A DNA stretch of 64,000 nt from Arthrobacter sp. D5-1 (GCF_017357425.1 NZ_CP014571.1:4464001-4528000); one strand, 5' to 3'; shown: positions 1-9,563, numbered from the stretch's first letter. Notes: a model not told the origin generated them from the letters alone. Translations and numbers: made by a program.

Positions 1-533
1 TTGTCCACTTCTGCGAGCTTGGACGCGACCTCGTCTTCCTTCTTGAAGATCTTGCCGAGCTTCTCGGTCTGTGCCTTGAAGCTTTCCATGGGCTTGGCCG
101 CATCAACGGAGAGGTCGATGGTGGGGGCGATCTTGCTCAGTTCCCCATAGGCGCCGGCAGTCCGGCCGGAGACGATGATGAGGTCCGGGGCTGCGGAGCT
201 GACGGCTTCGAAGTCGGGTTCCTTAAGCGAACCCACCTTGGCGTACTTGGCCTCGGAGAACTTCTTGAGTGCCTCCGGGTAGCTGGCCTCGGGAACTCCG
301 GTGGGCTCGACGCCGAGCGCGTTCATGGTGTCCAGGACGCCGAGATCGAAGGTGACAACCTTGGCCGGATTCACGGGAACGTTGGTGGTTGAACCCTGGG
401 CGTGCTCGATGGTGATGGTGCTGGCCTCCTCGGGTTGCGAAGACGCCGTTGCCCCGCCGCCACAGGCCGTAACGGCCAGCAAAGCAGCGCCTGCAGCCAA
501 TGCCCCAATGTAGCTCGACAGCCTCTTTTTCAC
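1..533 (-). CDS. Iron-siderophore ABC transporter substrate-binding lipoprotein (3' end outside window)
   Basis: About 177 residues are visible, read leftward from a GTG at 533; the C-terminal half is lost at the window edge. The N-terminus is a lipoprotein signal: two lysines and an arginine, a hydrophobic run, then a lipobox ending ACGGG near residue 25. The mature part carries features of the FecB/CeuE/YclQ class of binding proteins (VVTFDLGVLDTMNALG, then PDLIIVSGR). Such proteins bind ferric siderophores on the outer face of the membrane and pass them to an ABC permease. The DtxR-type box just upstream supports an iron role. The actual ligand cannot be read from the sequence. Confidence 0.88.
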   Translation of the reverse strand, partial: MKKRLSSYIGALAAGAALLAVTACGGGATASSQPEEASTITIEHAQGSTTNVPVNPAKVVTFDLGVLDTMNALGVEPTGVPEASYPEALKKFSEAKYAKVGSLKEPDFEAVSSAAPDLIIVSGRTAGAYGELSKIAPTIDLSVDAAKPMESFKAQTEKLGKIFKKEDEVASKLAEVD

Positions 534-596
534 GCCAGTACTCCACTCACTAATAAGTCATAGATGTGTTGCCTAATTGCTTTTTGACTCTATTAG

Positions 597-615
597 TAAG
601 GTGAGGCTAACTTCA
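597..615 (-). promoter_or_regulatory. DtxR/IdeR iron box
   Basis: TAAGGTGAGGCTAACTTCA matches the 19-bp DtxR/IdeR consensus (TTAGGTTAGGCTAACCTAA) at 15 positions. It lies 64 bp upstream of the siderophore-binding lipoprotein start, where Fe(II)-loaded repressor would shut off transcription. The match is seen directly; regulation is inferred. Confidence 0.75.
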
Positions 616-621
616 AAACCG

Positions 622-684
622 AAAGGCCCTCCAGCGGGAATTTGTGACTGAAGTCACCCTTTTTTCTCCCGCTGGAGAGCCTTT
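622..684. terminator. Hairpin downstream of mtlD
   Basis: AAAGGC plus CTCCAGCGGGA at 622-639 pair with TCCCGCTGGAG plus GCCTTT at 667-684. The loop itself holds a small TGACT/AGTCA palindrome and a T6 run. On the minus strand the arm ends in CCTTT, so it probably terminates the mtlA-mtlD transcript and insulates the iron-uptake gene. Confidence 0.65.
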
Positions 685-702
685 GTTACTTTCGAGTGGC
701 GC

Positions 703-1851
703 TTACGCCTCGGCCTGCCGATCCTCCACGAGCTTTTGGACCGCCGGGAAGAGCGGGTGCGACGGCGTCAGTTCCGTGATGCGTTCGACGGCGGCAGCCG
801 CGTCCAGTTCGGACAGCAGCGTGGCAAGTTCCACGGCTTCGTCATCGTTGCCGTCGTCGAAACGCAGCGCTGCGGACATCGCCTCAAGGAGTGCCACTGG
901 GGTGACACCGCGTTCAGCGAGCTCCGCGGCAGGACCAACGAACCGCTCATGCCGGCCCAGTTTCCGCAGCGGGGCACGGCCGACGCGGACCACCGTGTCC
1001 GGCAGGTGCGGGTTGGTAAAGCGGGACAGGATCTTCTGCACGTACGCTTCCTGCTCGGCCTCGACAAAGCCGTGCTTGGCCACCAACAGTTCCTTGGTTT
1101 CCTCCAGAACCGCCCGGACCTTCGCGGCCACGGACGGATCGGCCATGGCATCGGAGATCTTCTCCAGCCCGGCTTGGTAACCAAAATACGCTGCCGACGC
1201 ATGCCCGGTATTGACCGTGAACAGCTTGCGCTCAATGTACGGGCCCAGTTCGTCTACGAACGTGGCGCCGGGGATCGTGGGCACCTTGTCACCGAACGGC
1301 GTGCGGTCAATGACCCACTCGTAGAAGGTCTCCACCGTGACGTCAAGGCCCTGGCCCGGAGCCTGGTTGGGGACAATGCGGTCCACAGCCGTGTTGGCAA
1401 AAACCGCGATGGCGTCCAAATCACCTGCGGAATTGTCCCAAGCCGACAGGATCGCCGTATGCAGGAGGTCCGTGGCGTTGATGGCGTTCTCGCAGGCCAT
1501 CACGTGGAGAGGCGGCAGGTCTGTGGGACGGGCCGCCAGACCACGGGCGATCACCGGTGCCACGAACTTCAGGATGTGCGGCCCCACCGCCGTGGTGACC
1601 ACATCCGCCGTCGAGATTTCCTCCACAACAGCGGCCTCCTGCGATGCGGAGTTGAAAGCTCGGAAACCAGTGACGGTCTTGACCGCTGGATTCTCACCAA
1701 CCTCGTGGACGTCGTAGCTGCCGGCCACCGCGAGCTGGCTGATCAGCGCGTCCGCGACATCCGCGAACACCACCTCATAGCCGGCTTCATGAAGCAGCAG
1801 CCCCACGAAGCCGCGCCCGATGTTTCCTGCCCCAAAATGGACTGCCTTCAC
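703..1851 (-). CDS. mtlD: Mannitol-1-phosphate 5-dehydrogenase
   Basis: A 382-residue protein of normal MtlD length that oxidises mannitol-1-phosphate to fructose-6-phosphate with NAD+. The N-terminal Rossmann motif is [11 protein letters not shown] at residues 7-17; the conserved FTVNTGHA of the mannitol dehydrogenase family is in the middle, and the C-terminal half is helical as in the family. The start is GTG and overlaps the mtlA stop by one base (TAGTG), so the two genes are translationally coupled. It converts the product of the MtlA transporter into a glycolytic intermediate. Confidence 0.95.
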   Translation of the reverse strand: MKAVHFGAGNIGRGFVGLLLHEAGYEVVFADVADALISQLAVAGSYDVHEVGENPAVKTVTGFRAFNSASQEAAVVEEISTADVVTTAVGPHILKFVAPVIARGLAARPTDLPPLHVMACENAINATDLLHTAILSAWDNSAGDLDAIAVFANTAVDRIVPNQAPGQGLDVTVETFYEWVIDRTPFGDKVPTIPGATFVDELGPYIERKLFTVNTGHASAAYFGYQAGLEKISDAMADPSVAAKVRAVLEETKELLVAKHGFVEAEQEAYVQKILSRFTNPHLPDTVVRVGRAPLRKLGRHERFVGPAAELAERGVTPVALLEAMSAALRFDDGNDDEAVELATLLSELDAAAAVERITELTPSHPLFPAVQKLVEDRQAEA

Positions 1852-3887
1852 TATGCATTGACCTTTCTGAACAGCTCCAGGACCTCGTCAACCGTGGTGG
1901 CCTCCTCCAACTGGGCAACTTGTGCCTTGTTGGTGAAGATCTTGGCAATGGAAGACAGGATGTGGAGGTGCTCATTGTTGACGCCGGCGACACCGACCAC
2001 GAACTTCACTTGCTTGCCGCCCCAGTCGATGCCCTCTGGGTAGCGGATGATGGACACGGCCGAGTGGTTGATGTGTTCCTTGGCATCGTTGGTGCCGTGC
2101 GGGATGGCCAGGAAGCTGCCCATGTAGGTGGATACGGATTCCTCGCGCTCGTGCATCGCGTGGACGTAGCTGACATCCACGGCGCCGCGGTCCAGCAGGA
2201 GCTTTCCGGCCTCGTCGATCGCCGCGTCACGGTCAGTGGCCGTGCCGTTCAGGACCACACTTTCGCGGAGGAGGACACCTTTGCCCCCGGCTGCCTGACC
2301 ATCGACGGCGGGGGCCGGTTCAGCGGCATGCGCACCGTGGGTGGCGGCTGCTGCGGCCGCGGGCTGTGCGCTGGCTGCGGGGGTAGTGCTGTTGCTGCTC
2401 CGCACCAGTTCAACGATCTCTTCGTACTTGGGACTGTTCATGAAGTTGTCCACCGAGTAGTGCACTGCGCTGGACGTGCGCGGCTGGGCGCGTTCGGTGA
2501 GGTCCTGGTGCGTGACCACCACATCGTAGTTGTCGTTGAGGTTGGCGATGGCCGAGTTGGTGACCTTGACGTCCGGGAAGCCGGCGGCCTTGATCTTGTT
2601 GCGGAGGACTGAGGCACCCATGGCGCTGGAACCCATGCCTGCGTCGCAGGCAAACACGATGTTCTGGACCGGGCGGGTGAGCACGGTACCGGGCTGGGAG
2701 CCTGCCGGTTCGCCGGCGCGGTCACCAACAAGCGCGGAGGAGACGGAGCTCTTCTTGCCCTTCATGGCTTCCATGCGGGATGTCGCTGCCGAGAGATCAT
2801 CCTCGCCCTTGTTCTTGGAGGCACGGAGGATCACCGAGGCGATCAGGAAGGAAACAGCCGTTGCAATAATGACGGCCAGGATGACCCCCAGGTAACTGTC
2901 ACGCGCGGTCTGGGCGAGCACAGCAATGATGGAGCCCGGAGCAGCCGGAGCCACCAAACCTGCGTTTGTGATTGTAAGTGTCGCGATACCTGCCATGCCG
3001 CCACCGATCGCAGCGAGGATCAGGATGGGCTTCATCAGCACGTACGGGAAGTAGATCTCGTGGATGCCACCAAAGAAGTGGATGATCGCAGCGCCGGGCG
3101 CTGAAGCCCTGGCCGCACCGCGTCCAAAGAACATGTAAGCCAGCAGGATGCCGAGACCCGGGCCTGGGTTGGCCTCAAGCAGGAACAGGATGGACTTGCC
3201 CTCTTCCAAAGACTGCTGGATGCCGAGCGGCGTCATCACGCCATGGTTGATGGCGTTATTGAGGAACAGGACCTTGGCAGGCTCAATGAAGATGGAGGTT
3301 AGCGGCAGCAGGCTGTTGTTGATCAGGAACTGGATCACCGCGGTAGCGCTATCAGTGAACACCTTGACCACGGGTGAGATGGCAAACAAACCGAGCAACG
3401 CCAACAGCGCCCCCCAGATACCGGCGGAGAAGTTATTCACCAGCATCTCGAAGCCGGGGCGGATTTTGCCATCCCACAGGGCGTCGAGCTTCTTCATGGT
3501 CCAGCCGCCCAGCGGGCCCATGATCATGGCGCCGATGAACATAGGAATGCCGGCACCAACAATCACACCCATGGTGCCAATGGCACCCACCACGCCACCA
3601 CGAACGCCGTGGACCATCTTGCCGCCTGTGTAAGCAATAAGTAGCGGCAGCAGGTACTTCACCATGGGGTCAACGAGGCCCAGGTTTTTGACTCCCTCAG
3701 CATCAGTACCGAATCCGCCGAGGACGGGTACTGGAATCCAGCCCTTCTCGATAAAGAGGGCTGTGATGAGGCCCCAGGCGATGAAGGCGCCGATGTTGGG
3801 CATGATCATGCCGGACAGGAATGTTCCGAACTTCTGAACACCAACGCGCACGCTGGTGCGGGGCTTCGCAACTGTCTCTGTTGCCAT
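1851..3887 (-). CDS. mtlA: Mannitol PTS transporter, fused EIICBA
   Basis: A 678-residue fusion like E. coli MtlA. The membrane EIIC domain covers about residues 15-355 and contains the GGIHE signature at 273-277. EIIB follows at about 405-500 with the phosphocysteine C414 in CDAGMGSS. An Ala/Pro-rich linker (500-535) leads to EIIA with the phospho-histidine H597 in IPHGTND. It imports mannitol while phosphorylating it, using phosphate passed from PtsI through HPr, both encoded just across the divergent promoter. The start has a good AGGA ribosome binding site. The TetR gene ends 66 bp upstream on the same strand. Confidence 0.96.
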   Translation of the reverse strand: MATETVAKPRTSVRVGVQKFGTFLSGMIMPNIGAFIAWGLITALFIEKGWIPVPVLGGFGTDAEGVKNLGLVDPMVKYLLPLLIAYTGGKMVHGVRGGVVGAIGTMGVIVGAGIPMFIGAMIMGPLGGWTMKKLDALWDGKIRPGFEMLVNNFSAGIWGALLALLGLFAISPVVKVFTDSATAVIQFLINNSLLPLTSIFIEPAKVLFLNNAINHGVMTPLGIQQSLEEGKSILFLLEANPGPGLGILLAYMFFGRGAARASAPGAAIIHFFGGIHEIYFPYVLMKPILILAAIGGGMAGIATLTITNAGLVAPAAPGSIIAVLAQTARDSYLGVILAVIIATAVSFLIASVILRASKNKGEDDLSAATSRMEAMKGKKSSVSSALVGDRAGEPAGSQPGTVLTRPVQNIVFACDAGMGSSAMGASVLRNKIKAAGFPDVKVTNSAIANLNDNYDVVVTHQDLTERAQPRTSSAVHYSVDNFMNSPKYEEIVELVRSSNSTTPAASAQPAAAAAATHGAHAAEPAPAVDGQAAGGKGVLLRESVVLNGTATDRDAAIDEAGKLLLDRGAVDVSYVHAMHEREESVSTYMGSFLAIPHGTNDAKEHINHSAVSIIRYPEGIDWGGKQVKFVVGVAGVNNEHLHILSSIAKIFTNKAQVAQLEEATTVDEVLELFRKVNA

Positions 3888-3953
3888 GTGAATTCCTAAC
3901 GTGTGTCCCGCGGCGGCGCGGGGTCAGTCGATAAAGATCGAGAGAACGCAGCC

Positions 3954-4676
3954 TTAGGAGCTGCTGGAAATGCGGTGAAGCCATTCAAGGAAAAGCTTCA
4001 GTTCAGAGCTGGAAAGTTGGTCTGAATGTGAGGCCTGCAGTGCCGCATTCAGGGCGATTGCCGCAACAACCACGGACGATTTACCGGAGTCGTCCGCTGC
4101 GGCGCCACGGGCGGTGTCCGTGGAGACGGCAAAAATCATGGAATCCCGGGTCATCGTTGAGAGCTCGAGGTTCCTTTCTTCCACCGGTTCTGCGATCAGC
4201 ATGAGCGTGACGCCCACGTTGGCCGCCAGGATGCTACGGGCCGCTTCGCGGGGCGGCACGTTGATCTGACCGGAAATTGCGGCCTTGTTCAGCATTTCCT
4301 CCAGAAGCGCTTCAGCATCGGCCACGATTGCAGGGCGGCTTTCCGGCCTGATGTTGCCGAACATCACCAGGTACAGATGCGGCTGGCTCAGCCCGAACTG
4401 GACATGGTTATCCCACATCCGCCGGACGTCTTCCAAAGGCTCCCCGGACGGCGCAAAATCCCGCTCCCCCGCCACATACTCTTCAAATCCGGCTGAAACG
4501 ACGGCGTCGAACAAGCCTTCTTTGTCGCCAAAGTGGTGGTAAAGCGTTGGTGCGGTGACCCCGGCCAGCTTGGTGATCTGGCGCGTTGAGACCGCTGACC
4601 CCTCCGAATTCGCCAGCAACTCGGCAGCTGCGCGAAGCAACCGAATTTTAGGCGGAAGCTGGTCATCGAAACTCAT
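3954..4676 (-). CDS. TetR-family regulator of the PTS region
   Basis: 240 residues with a TetR N-terminal helix-turn-helix at about residues 10-57, including ITKLAGVTAPTLYHHFGDKE, and a C-terminal ligand-binding region of the TetR_C type. It lies upstream of mtlA on the same strand and divergent from ptsI, with a perfect palindrome between them, so it probably controls itself, mtlA-mtlD and/or ptsI-ptsH. The inducer is unknown. Mannitol operons are more often controlled by MtlR or DeoR-type proteins, so a TetR here is somewhat unusual. Confidence 0.85.
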   Translation of the reverse strand: MSFDDQLPPKIRLLRAAAELLANSEGSAVSTRQITKLAGVTAPTLYHHFGDKEGLFDAVVSAGFEEYVAGERDFAPSGEPLEDVRRMWDNHVQFGLSQPHLYLVMFGNIRPESRPAIVADAEALLEEMLNKAAISGQINVPPREAARSILAANVGVTLMLIAEPVEERNLELSTMTRDSMIFAVSTDTARGAAADDSGKSSVVVAAIALNAALQASHSDQLSSSELKLFLEWLHRISSSS

Positions 4677-4694
4677 AACCGCTACCCTAGCACC

Positions 4695-4709
4695 TATAGC
4701 GTTGCTATA
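4695..4709. promoter_or_regulatory. Palindromic operator TATAGC-GTT-GCTATA
   Basis: A perfect 6-3-6 inverted repeat 18 bp upstream of the TetR start codon and about 100 bp upstream of ptsI. Size, symmetry and position fit a TetR operator serving both divergent promoters. Binding is inferred. Confidence 0.6.
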
Positions 4710-4805
4710 TGAGGTGGCTCACAAAGGAATTTTGTAGGCTAGTTTTCGAGGCTCCCGGTGCCGTCGCCGGCGGGTCTGAACCAACAAGCAGGAACAGAGG
4801 ATTCA

Positions 4806-6506
4806 GTGCAGAATTTCCAAGGAGTAGGGGTAAGCCCTGGCCGCATCATTGGTTCCGTCCGCCAGATGCCCAAGCCGGTGAGCGAACCGCCGTCGGGAGA
4901 ACGGTTGGCTGCGGACGTTGCCCCGGAAGACGCCGTCGCAGGCTTGAAGGCTGCCGCGCAGTCCGTCCATGACGAGCTCAAGGGACGTGCGGAGAGCGCT
5001 TCGGGCGACGGCAAGGCCGTGCTCGAAGCCACCGCCCTCATGGCCAAGGACACCATGCTCCTGAAGTCGGCGGCGAAGCTGATCAACGCCGGCTCCTCTG
5101 CTGAGCGTGCCATCTGGGAAGCCGGCGCGTCCGTCTCCGAGATGCTGCACAACCTGGGCGGCTACATGGCCGAACGCGCAACTGACGTCCTGGATGTGCG
5201 CGCCCGCATCGTGGCTGAACTCCGCGGCGTGCCCGCACCCGGCATTCCCGCTTCGGACACGCCCTTCATCCTGGTTGCCGAGGACCTCGCGCCGGCAGAC
5301 ACCGCAACACTGAATCCCGCGGTGGTGCAGGCGCTGGTGACCTCAGGTGGAGGACCGCAGTCCCACACGGCCATCATCGCGCGCTCGCTCGGCCTGCCTG
5401 CAGTGGTCGCGGCTCACGGCGTTGACGACATCGCCGACGGAACCGAGATCTACGTCGATGGTGCGGCTGGCTTCGTGGCGGCTTCGCCCTCTGACGAGCA
5501 CCGGGCTTCTGCCATCGCATGGGCCGAAACGTCAGCCACCCTCGCCGAATTCGACGGAAACGGCACGACGGCGGACGGGCACTTGGTGCCGCTCCTCGCC
5601 AACGTTGGTGGAGCCAAGGATGCCGTGGCGGCCGCCGCTTTGGGCGCCCAGGGTGTTGGCCTGTTCCGCACCGAGTTCTGCTTCCTGGAACGTGACACCG
5701 AGCCCTCCGTGGACGAGCAAGCCGCAGCGTACAAGGCCGTGTTTGACGCGTTCCCGGGCAAGAAAGTTGTCCTCCGCACGCTGGACGCCGGCGCCGACAA
5801 GCCCCTGCCGTTCCTCACGGACGCCACCGAACCCAACCCTGCGCTGGGTGTCCGCGGCTACCGCACCGACTTCACCACGCCGGGGGTCCTGGAGCGCCAG
5901 CTTGAAGCCATCGCCCGGGCTGCCTCCGATTCCGACGCTGATGTGTGGGTCATGGCACCCATGATCTCCACGGCTGCCGAAGCCGGACGCTTCGCTTCAC
6001 TGTGTGCAGCTGCCGGAATCCGGACGCCCGGTGTCATGGTGGAAGTTCCCTCTGCCGCCCTGACCGCTGCCACCGTGCTGCGCGAGGTGGGGTTTGCTTC
6101 CCTGGGCACCAACGACCTCACCCAGTACGCCATGGCCGCCGACCGCCAGCTCGGCCCCCTCGCCGAACTCAATACCCCCTGGCAGCCCGCCGTACTTCGG
6201 CTCGTGCAGCTCACCGTGGAAGGCGCGGCGCAGGAAAGCTCGGGCCGTGAAGGTGACGCCAAACCCGTGGGTGTTTGTGGTGAAGCAGCTGCCGACCCGG
6301 CCCTCGCCGTCGTTCTTACCGGGCTGGGTGTCACCACACTGTCCATGACCGCCCGGTCGCTGGCCGCCGTCGGGACTGTCCTGAAGACCGTGACCCTGGA
6401 GCAGGCGCAGGAACTCGCCCGCCTGGCCCTTTCTGCGCCCAGCGCCACCGAGGCCCGCGACTGGGTCCGCGCCAAGCTCCCCGTGCTCGAAGAGCTCGGC
6501 CTCTAA
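4806..6506 (+). CDS. ptsI: PTS enzyme I (PEP-protein phosphotransferase)
   Basis: Enzyme I takes phosphate from PEP and gives it to HPr. The start chosen is GTG at 4806, giving 566 residues beginning with the family-typical VQNFQGVGVSPG and an AGAGGA ribosome binding site; an upstream in-frame GTG at 4758 would add an unlikely extension. The swivelling domain carries the phospho-histidine H187 in GGGPQSHTAI. The C-terminal PEP-binding barrel shows LFRTEF, GTNDLTQY and a GVCGEAAAD segment. ptsH follows after 27 bp, so the two form a general PTS operon facing the mannitol genes. Confidence 0.95.
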   Translation: MQNFQGVGVSPGRIIGSVRQMPKPVSEPPSGERLAADVAPEDAVAGLKAAAQSVHDELKGRAESASGDGKAVLEATALMAKDTMLLKSAAKLINAGSSAERAIWEAGASVSEMLHNLGGYMAERATDVLDVRARIVAELRGVPAPGIPASDTPFILVAEDLAPADTATLNPAVVQALVTSGGGPQSHTAIIARSLGLPAVVAAHGVDDIADGTEIYVDGAAGFVAASPSDEHRASAIAWAETSATLAEFDGNGTTADGHLVPLLANVGGAKDAVAAAALGAQGVGLFRTEFCFLERDTEPSVDEQAAAYKAVFDAFPGKKVVLRTLDAGADKPLPFLTDATEPNPALGVRGYRTDFTTPGVLERQLEAIARAASDSDADVWVMAPMISTAAEAGRFASLCAAAGIRTPGVMVEVPSAALTAATVLREVGFASLGTNDLTQYAMAADRQLGPLAELNTPWQPAVLRLVQLTVEGAAQESSGREGDAKPVGVCGEAAADPALAVVLTGLGVTTLSMTARSLAAVGTVLKTVTLEQAQELARLALSAPSATEARDWVRAKLPVLEELGL

Positions 6507-6533
6507 TTTTCACTTCCGACCTTAGGAGAAACC

Positions 6534-6812
6534 ATGCCCGAACGCACAGCCACCATCGCCAGCCGCTCCGGCCTCCACGCCCGCCCCGCCGCGCTGTTCG
6601 CCGAGGCCGCAGGCGAGCAGCCGGTTGAGGTCACCATCGCCATGCAGGGTGACCCTGCCGATGACGCGCTCGACGCCGCCAGCATCCTTTCGCTCATGAC
6701 GCTCGGCGCCGCGAAGGGCGACGTCGTGGTGCTTCGGGCGGAGGGTGACGGTGCCGACGCTGCGCTGGACGCACTGGTGAAGCTGCTGGAGACGGACCTG
6801 GACGCGGAGTAG
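6534..6812 (+). CDS. ptsH: HPr phosphocarrier protein
   Basis: 92 residues, the usual HPr size. The active-site histidine is H15 in SGLHARPA. The region equal to the regulatory serine is AASILSLM (S50), shifted by four residues compared with the classical Ser46; whether it is phosphorylated is unknown, since HPr kinase is usually absent in high-GC Gram-positives. It relays phosphate from PtsI to EII proteins such as MtlA. A clear AGGAGAAACC precedes the ATG. Confidence 0.95.
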   Translation: MPERTATIASRSGLHARPAALFAEAAGEQPVEVTIAMQGDPADDALDAASILSLMTLGAAKGDVVVLRAEGDGADAALDALVKLLETDLDAE

Positions 6813-6835
6813 TTTTAGCTGGGCTGTCCCGGTTA

Positions 6836-6889
6836 GATGGTTTGCTGCGTGTTGGACGGCAGGAGTCGCCCAACGCGCAGCGAACCATC
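6836..6889 (+). terminator. Long hairpin after ptsH
   Basis: Two 20-nt arms (6836-6855 and 6870-6889) pair fully apart from two G-U pairs, around a 14-nt loop. There is no T-run after it, which is common for actinobacterial terminators. It separates ptsI-ptsH from the next gene. Confidence 0.6.
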
Positions 6890-6936
6890 GAAATGGGTAG
6901 CGCTTTCAAACGCACGGCTCACGCTAGGCTTCTGCC

Positions 6937-7359
6937 ATGGCATTGATAGCTCCCCGCGTCACCGCAGGACTCCCCGCCGACGACGCCCGGAATCTGGCGC
7001 GCTCCCTCCAGGACAGCGACGACATCACCGTGTTCGTGGACGGCACAGTCCACCGCCTGCCTGATGAGGCGAGGGATGCCGTCGTCGACCTTCTCGCACG
7101 GCTGGGCCGCGGCGAAACCGTGACGGTCAGCAGCGTGGAGGAAATGCTTACCACCTCGCAGGCCGCCGAGCTCGCCGGGATCTCGCACACCTATCTGCGC
7201 AATATGACCGACCGCGGCGAGATCCCCGTGGAATACCGCGGAACACATCGTCGGATCCGGCAAGCTGCCATCATCGCTTGGCTGGAATCCCAGAAGAAGA
7301 AACAGGCTGCCGCGGCGGAGGGCCAAGCCGGCGAAAGTGACGCCGACGCCGACTCATAG
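6937..7359 (+). CDS. Excisionase-family (MerR-like winged helix) DNA-binding protein
   Basis: 140 residues. The middle (about 68-116) is an excisionase-type DNA-binding domain: MLTTSQAAELAGISHTYLRN, then an EYRGTHRRI wing, then an IIAWLESQ helix. The N-terminal 60 residues look like the antitoxin-like lead-in found with such domains in actinobacteria; the tail is charged and low-complexity. No integrase, phage gene or PIN-domain toxin lies next to it, so a plain transcription factor or an orphan antitoxin are both possible. Confidence 0.7.
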   Translation: MALIAPRVTAGLPADDARNLARSLQDSDDITVFVDGTVHRLPDEARDAVVDLLARLGRGETVTVSSVEEMLTTSQAAELAGISHTYLRNMTDRGEIPVEYRGTHRRIRQAAIIAWLESQKKKQAAAAEGQAGESDADADS

Positions 7360-7437
7360 GGTCGACAGTGATAAGGATCAAGCAACGATCCCAGCCAACA
7401 GGCGGGCACCCCTTAAAGCCGGGGTTACGCTTGATCG

Positions 7438-7707
7438 GTGGGCAATTTCAAAGGGTGGCATATCGTGGCCGGGTTGGCCGCAATGGCCCTTGCCGCACCC
7501 TTGGGCTCTGCCATGGGATTGAACTTTGTGGCAACCTTCATGTTCGCGTGCACAGTGTTCGTGGCCGTTGCGATGTGGACGGAATCAAAAATTGCACGAC
7601 GCCGGGACGCGGCTGAGGCGTCCGCCGCCGCCGAATCGGCACGCCCGGCAGGCGACCCCAACGAATCCGATGACGCCACAAGGTCCGACGACGCCACAAG
7701 GGAGTAG
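7438..7707 (+). CDS. Small membrane protein, function unknown
   Basis: 89 residues from GTG. Two hydrophobic segments (about residues 7-25 and 28-46) are followed by a basic SKIARRRD stretch and an acidic, low-complexity tail. The tail ends in a short duplication (SDDATR twice), which in DNA is a near-perfect tandem repeat near 7667-7701. The next gene starts two bases after the stop and its ribosome binding site lies in the end of this gene, so they are probably co-transcribed. Confidence 0.6.
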   Translation: MGNFKGWHIVAGLAAMALAAPLGSAMGLNFVATFMFACTVFVAVAMWTESKIARRRDAAEASAAAESARPAGDPNESDDATRSDDATRE

Positions 7708-7709
7708 GC

Positions 7710-8372
7710 ATGGGGTTCAATAGCGGTATGGCTTCGACTTCCCCCTCCGTTGTGTGGCCCGTGGTGCATGAGGAACGTCGCGCCCTGATCCGGGACCTTG
7801 AACCACTTCAGCCCTCCCAATGGAGGACCCCGTCACTGTGCCCTGGCTGGGACGTCCATGATGTCCTGGCGCACGTGATCGACAGCGCCAAAACCACGCG
7901 CCTTAATTTCATTCGCCGGATGATTGCCTCCCGGATGGACTTTGACCGCGACAACGCCGTAGGTGTTGAGCGCGAAAGGACCCCTGACCCGGCTACGACC
8001 CTGAGTCAGTTGAAAGCCGTGCTCTCCCGGACATCGGGGCCGCCTGCAGGCCTGGGGACCCGGTTGGTGGAGGCGTTCGTCCACGGCGAGGACATCCGCC
8101 GCCCGCTGGGGATGCGCCGCGACTACCCCGCCGCGCACGTGGCCACTGCCCTGCACTATCAGGTGCGGACCAGCACCAAGATGGGCGGAGGCAAGGAGGT
8201 GGCAGGAGGCTGGCGCCTGGTGGCCACCGATGCATCCTTCGATCACGGGGATGGCCCTGCTGTGGAAGGGCCGGCCATTGCCCTGCTGCTGGCGGTGTCC
8301 GGCCGACCAATAGCAGAGGACGAGCTGAGTGGCCCCGGGGCTCCGGTGTTCTTGCGGCGGACACCATCATGA
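7710..8372 (+). CDS. Mycothiol-dependent maleylpyruvate isomerase-family protein
   Basis: 220 residues. The N-terminal four-helix DinB/MDMPI-type metal-binding fold is marked by LCPGWDVHDVLAHV near residue 45, and by EAFVHGEDIRRPLG, which resembles the TIGR03083 family. Such proteins are typical of mycothiol-producing actinobacteria; the substrate cannot be told. The start is ATG 7710 with an AAGGGAG ribosome binding site. Its TGA overlaps the next ATG (ATGA), indicating coupled translation with the hydrolase. Confidence 0.75.
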   Translation: MGFNSGMASTSPSVVWPVVHEERRALIRDLEPLQPSQWRTPSLCPGWDVHDVLAHVIDSAKTTRLNFIRRMIASRMDFDRDNAVGVERERTPDPATTLSQLKAVLSRTSGPPAGLGTRLVEAFVHGEDIRRPLGMRRDYPAAHVATALHYQVRTSTKMGGGKEVAGGWRLVATDASFDHGDGPAVEGPAIALLLAVSGRPIAEDELSGPGAPVFLRRTPS

Positions 8373-9202
8373 GGGCGCGGAGCAGGCCGGCAGCAATGCT
8401 GTCTGCAGACGTAGAAGTTCTGGGATTGAAGGGGCGGATCCTGTGGGCTGGGGGCACGCCTGAGCCTGCCGCTGTCCCCGCTGCCGGCTCTGAGGCCGAT
8501 CCCACCGGGCCCGTCTATGTCCTGGTTCACGGCATCGGGGTCTCGCACCGTTATTTGGCCCGGTTGCACACAGTCCTTGCAGCGAGCGCACCCACCTACT
8601 CCTTGGACCTCCCGGGGTTTGGAGGGACTCCAAAGCCTGATCGACAGCTTTCGGTGGAGGACTACGGCGCCTTCATTGCGGAGGCCCTCGCTTCCCGCGG
8701 CATCGGTTCGTACGTTTTGGTGGGCCATTCGATGGGTGCGCAGTTTGTTATCGAGGCGGCTTTGCATTCACCGGATCGGGTCCGCCAGGTGGTGCTGATG
8801 GGGCCAGTGGTTGATTCGCGGCACAAAAACGTGAGGCGCCAGTCCGTGGCTCTTCTCCTTGACGGGATGCTCCGCGAAAGCCCCTCCTCCAATTTGATCG
8901 TCACGTCGGACTATCTCCGCTGCGGTCCGCGCTGGTACCTTACTGAACTGCCGGTGATGATGACGTACCCCACCGAGAAACGCTTGACTGGCATCAAGGT
9001 CCCTGTGCTGGTCCTAAGGGGAAGCCGCGACAACGTGGCCGGCCCGGACTGGTCGCTTCGGCTTTCGAGGGCCGTTGACCAGGGGCGCTTGGTGGAGATC
9101 CCGGGCGTCGGGCATGTAGCGCAACACATGCGACCCCAGGCCGTGGCGGACGCCATCCGGAGTTTCGTTGCAGCGACAGCGCTTCACGGCCAGGCGCCTT
9201 GA
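8369..9202 (+). CDS. Alpha/beta-fold hydrolase
   Basis: 277 residues with the canonical hydrolase order: an oxyanion HGIGVSHRY segment, nucleophile elbow GHSMGAQ, an acidic residue in RGSRDNVAGPD, and the histidine in GVGHVAQHM. It is probably a cytoplasmic esterase or lactonase type enzyme; the substrate is unknown. It overlaps the upstream isomerase-like gene by four bases, which suggests that both act on the same compound. Confidence 0.82.
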   Translation: MRARSRPAAMLSADVEVLGLKGRILWAGGTPEPAAVPAAGSEADPTGPVYVLVHGIGVSHRYLARLHTVLAASAPTYSLDLPGFGGTPKPDRQLSVEDYGAFIAEALASRGIGSYVLVGHSMGAQFVIEAALHSPDRVRQVVLMGPVVDSRHKNVRRQSVALLLDGMLRESPSSNLIVTSDYLRCGPRWYLTELPVMMTYPTEKRLTGIKVPVLVLRGSRDNVAGPDWSLRLSRAVDQGRLVEIPGVGHVAQHMRPQAVADAIRSFVAATALHGQAP

Positions 9203-9272
9203 TGAGTCCACGCGTCCCGGCTAGGCTGGCGAAGCCATCGCATTAGTAAGTTTGCTTATGAAAGGGCTGATC

Positions 9273-9545
9273 GTGACCACTGGAGATAACAAGGACGAGC
9301 AAGGCTTCGGCGCAACCGGCGCCACTGGCCCCTACGGTGCCGCAACGCCCCCGGCCACCACCAAGGATGACGTCAACGCCGACCCCGAATTGCGCCAGGA
9401 CGAAGACGAGGACCCCGCCGCATCCTCCAACCCCGATCCCCTCGACGGGAACGTCACGGGCTTGGAACCCGGCGGAGGAGTGCCTCCGGGAGAAACCCCG
9501 CCGGCCGAGGGCAGCATGAGCAGCGACCAAGGACACGAGGAGTAA
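9273..9545 (+). CDS. Small acidic proline/glycine-rich protein (DUF6480-like tail)
   Basis: 90 residues from GTG 9273, which has AAAGGG six bases upstream; an ATG at 9258 is the alternative start. The sequence is disordered and acidic. The C-terminal [18 protein letters not shown] resembles the conserved segment I associate with actinobacterial DUF6480 proteins, but the transmembrane helix expected after that segment is missing. The family assignment is from memory and tentative. Confidence 0.5.
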   Translation: MTTGDNKDEQGFGATGATGPYGAATPPATTKDDVNADPELRQDEDEDPAASSNPDPLDGNVTGLEPGGGVPPGETPPAEGSMSSDQGHEE

Positions 9546-9563
9546 GCAACTGCGGGCGCCAAG

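Noticed and set aside
736..2043. 435-codon plus-strand frame opposite mtlD
   Set aside because: Shadow of mtlD with no recognisable domain.
6937..7359. Excisionase-like gene as a sign of a prophage or integrative element
   Set aside because: No integrase, attachment repeats or phage genes lie nearby and the flanks are ordinary chromosomal genes.
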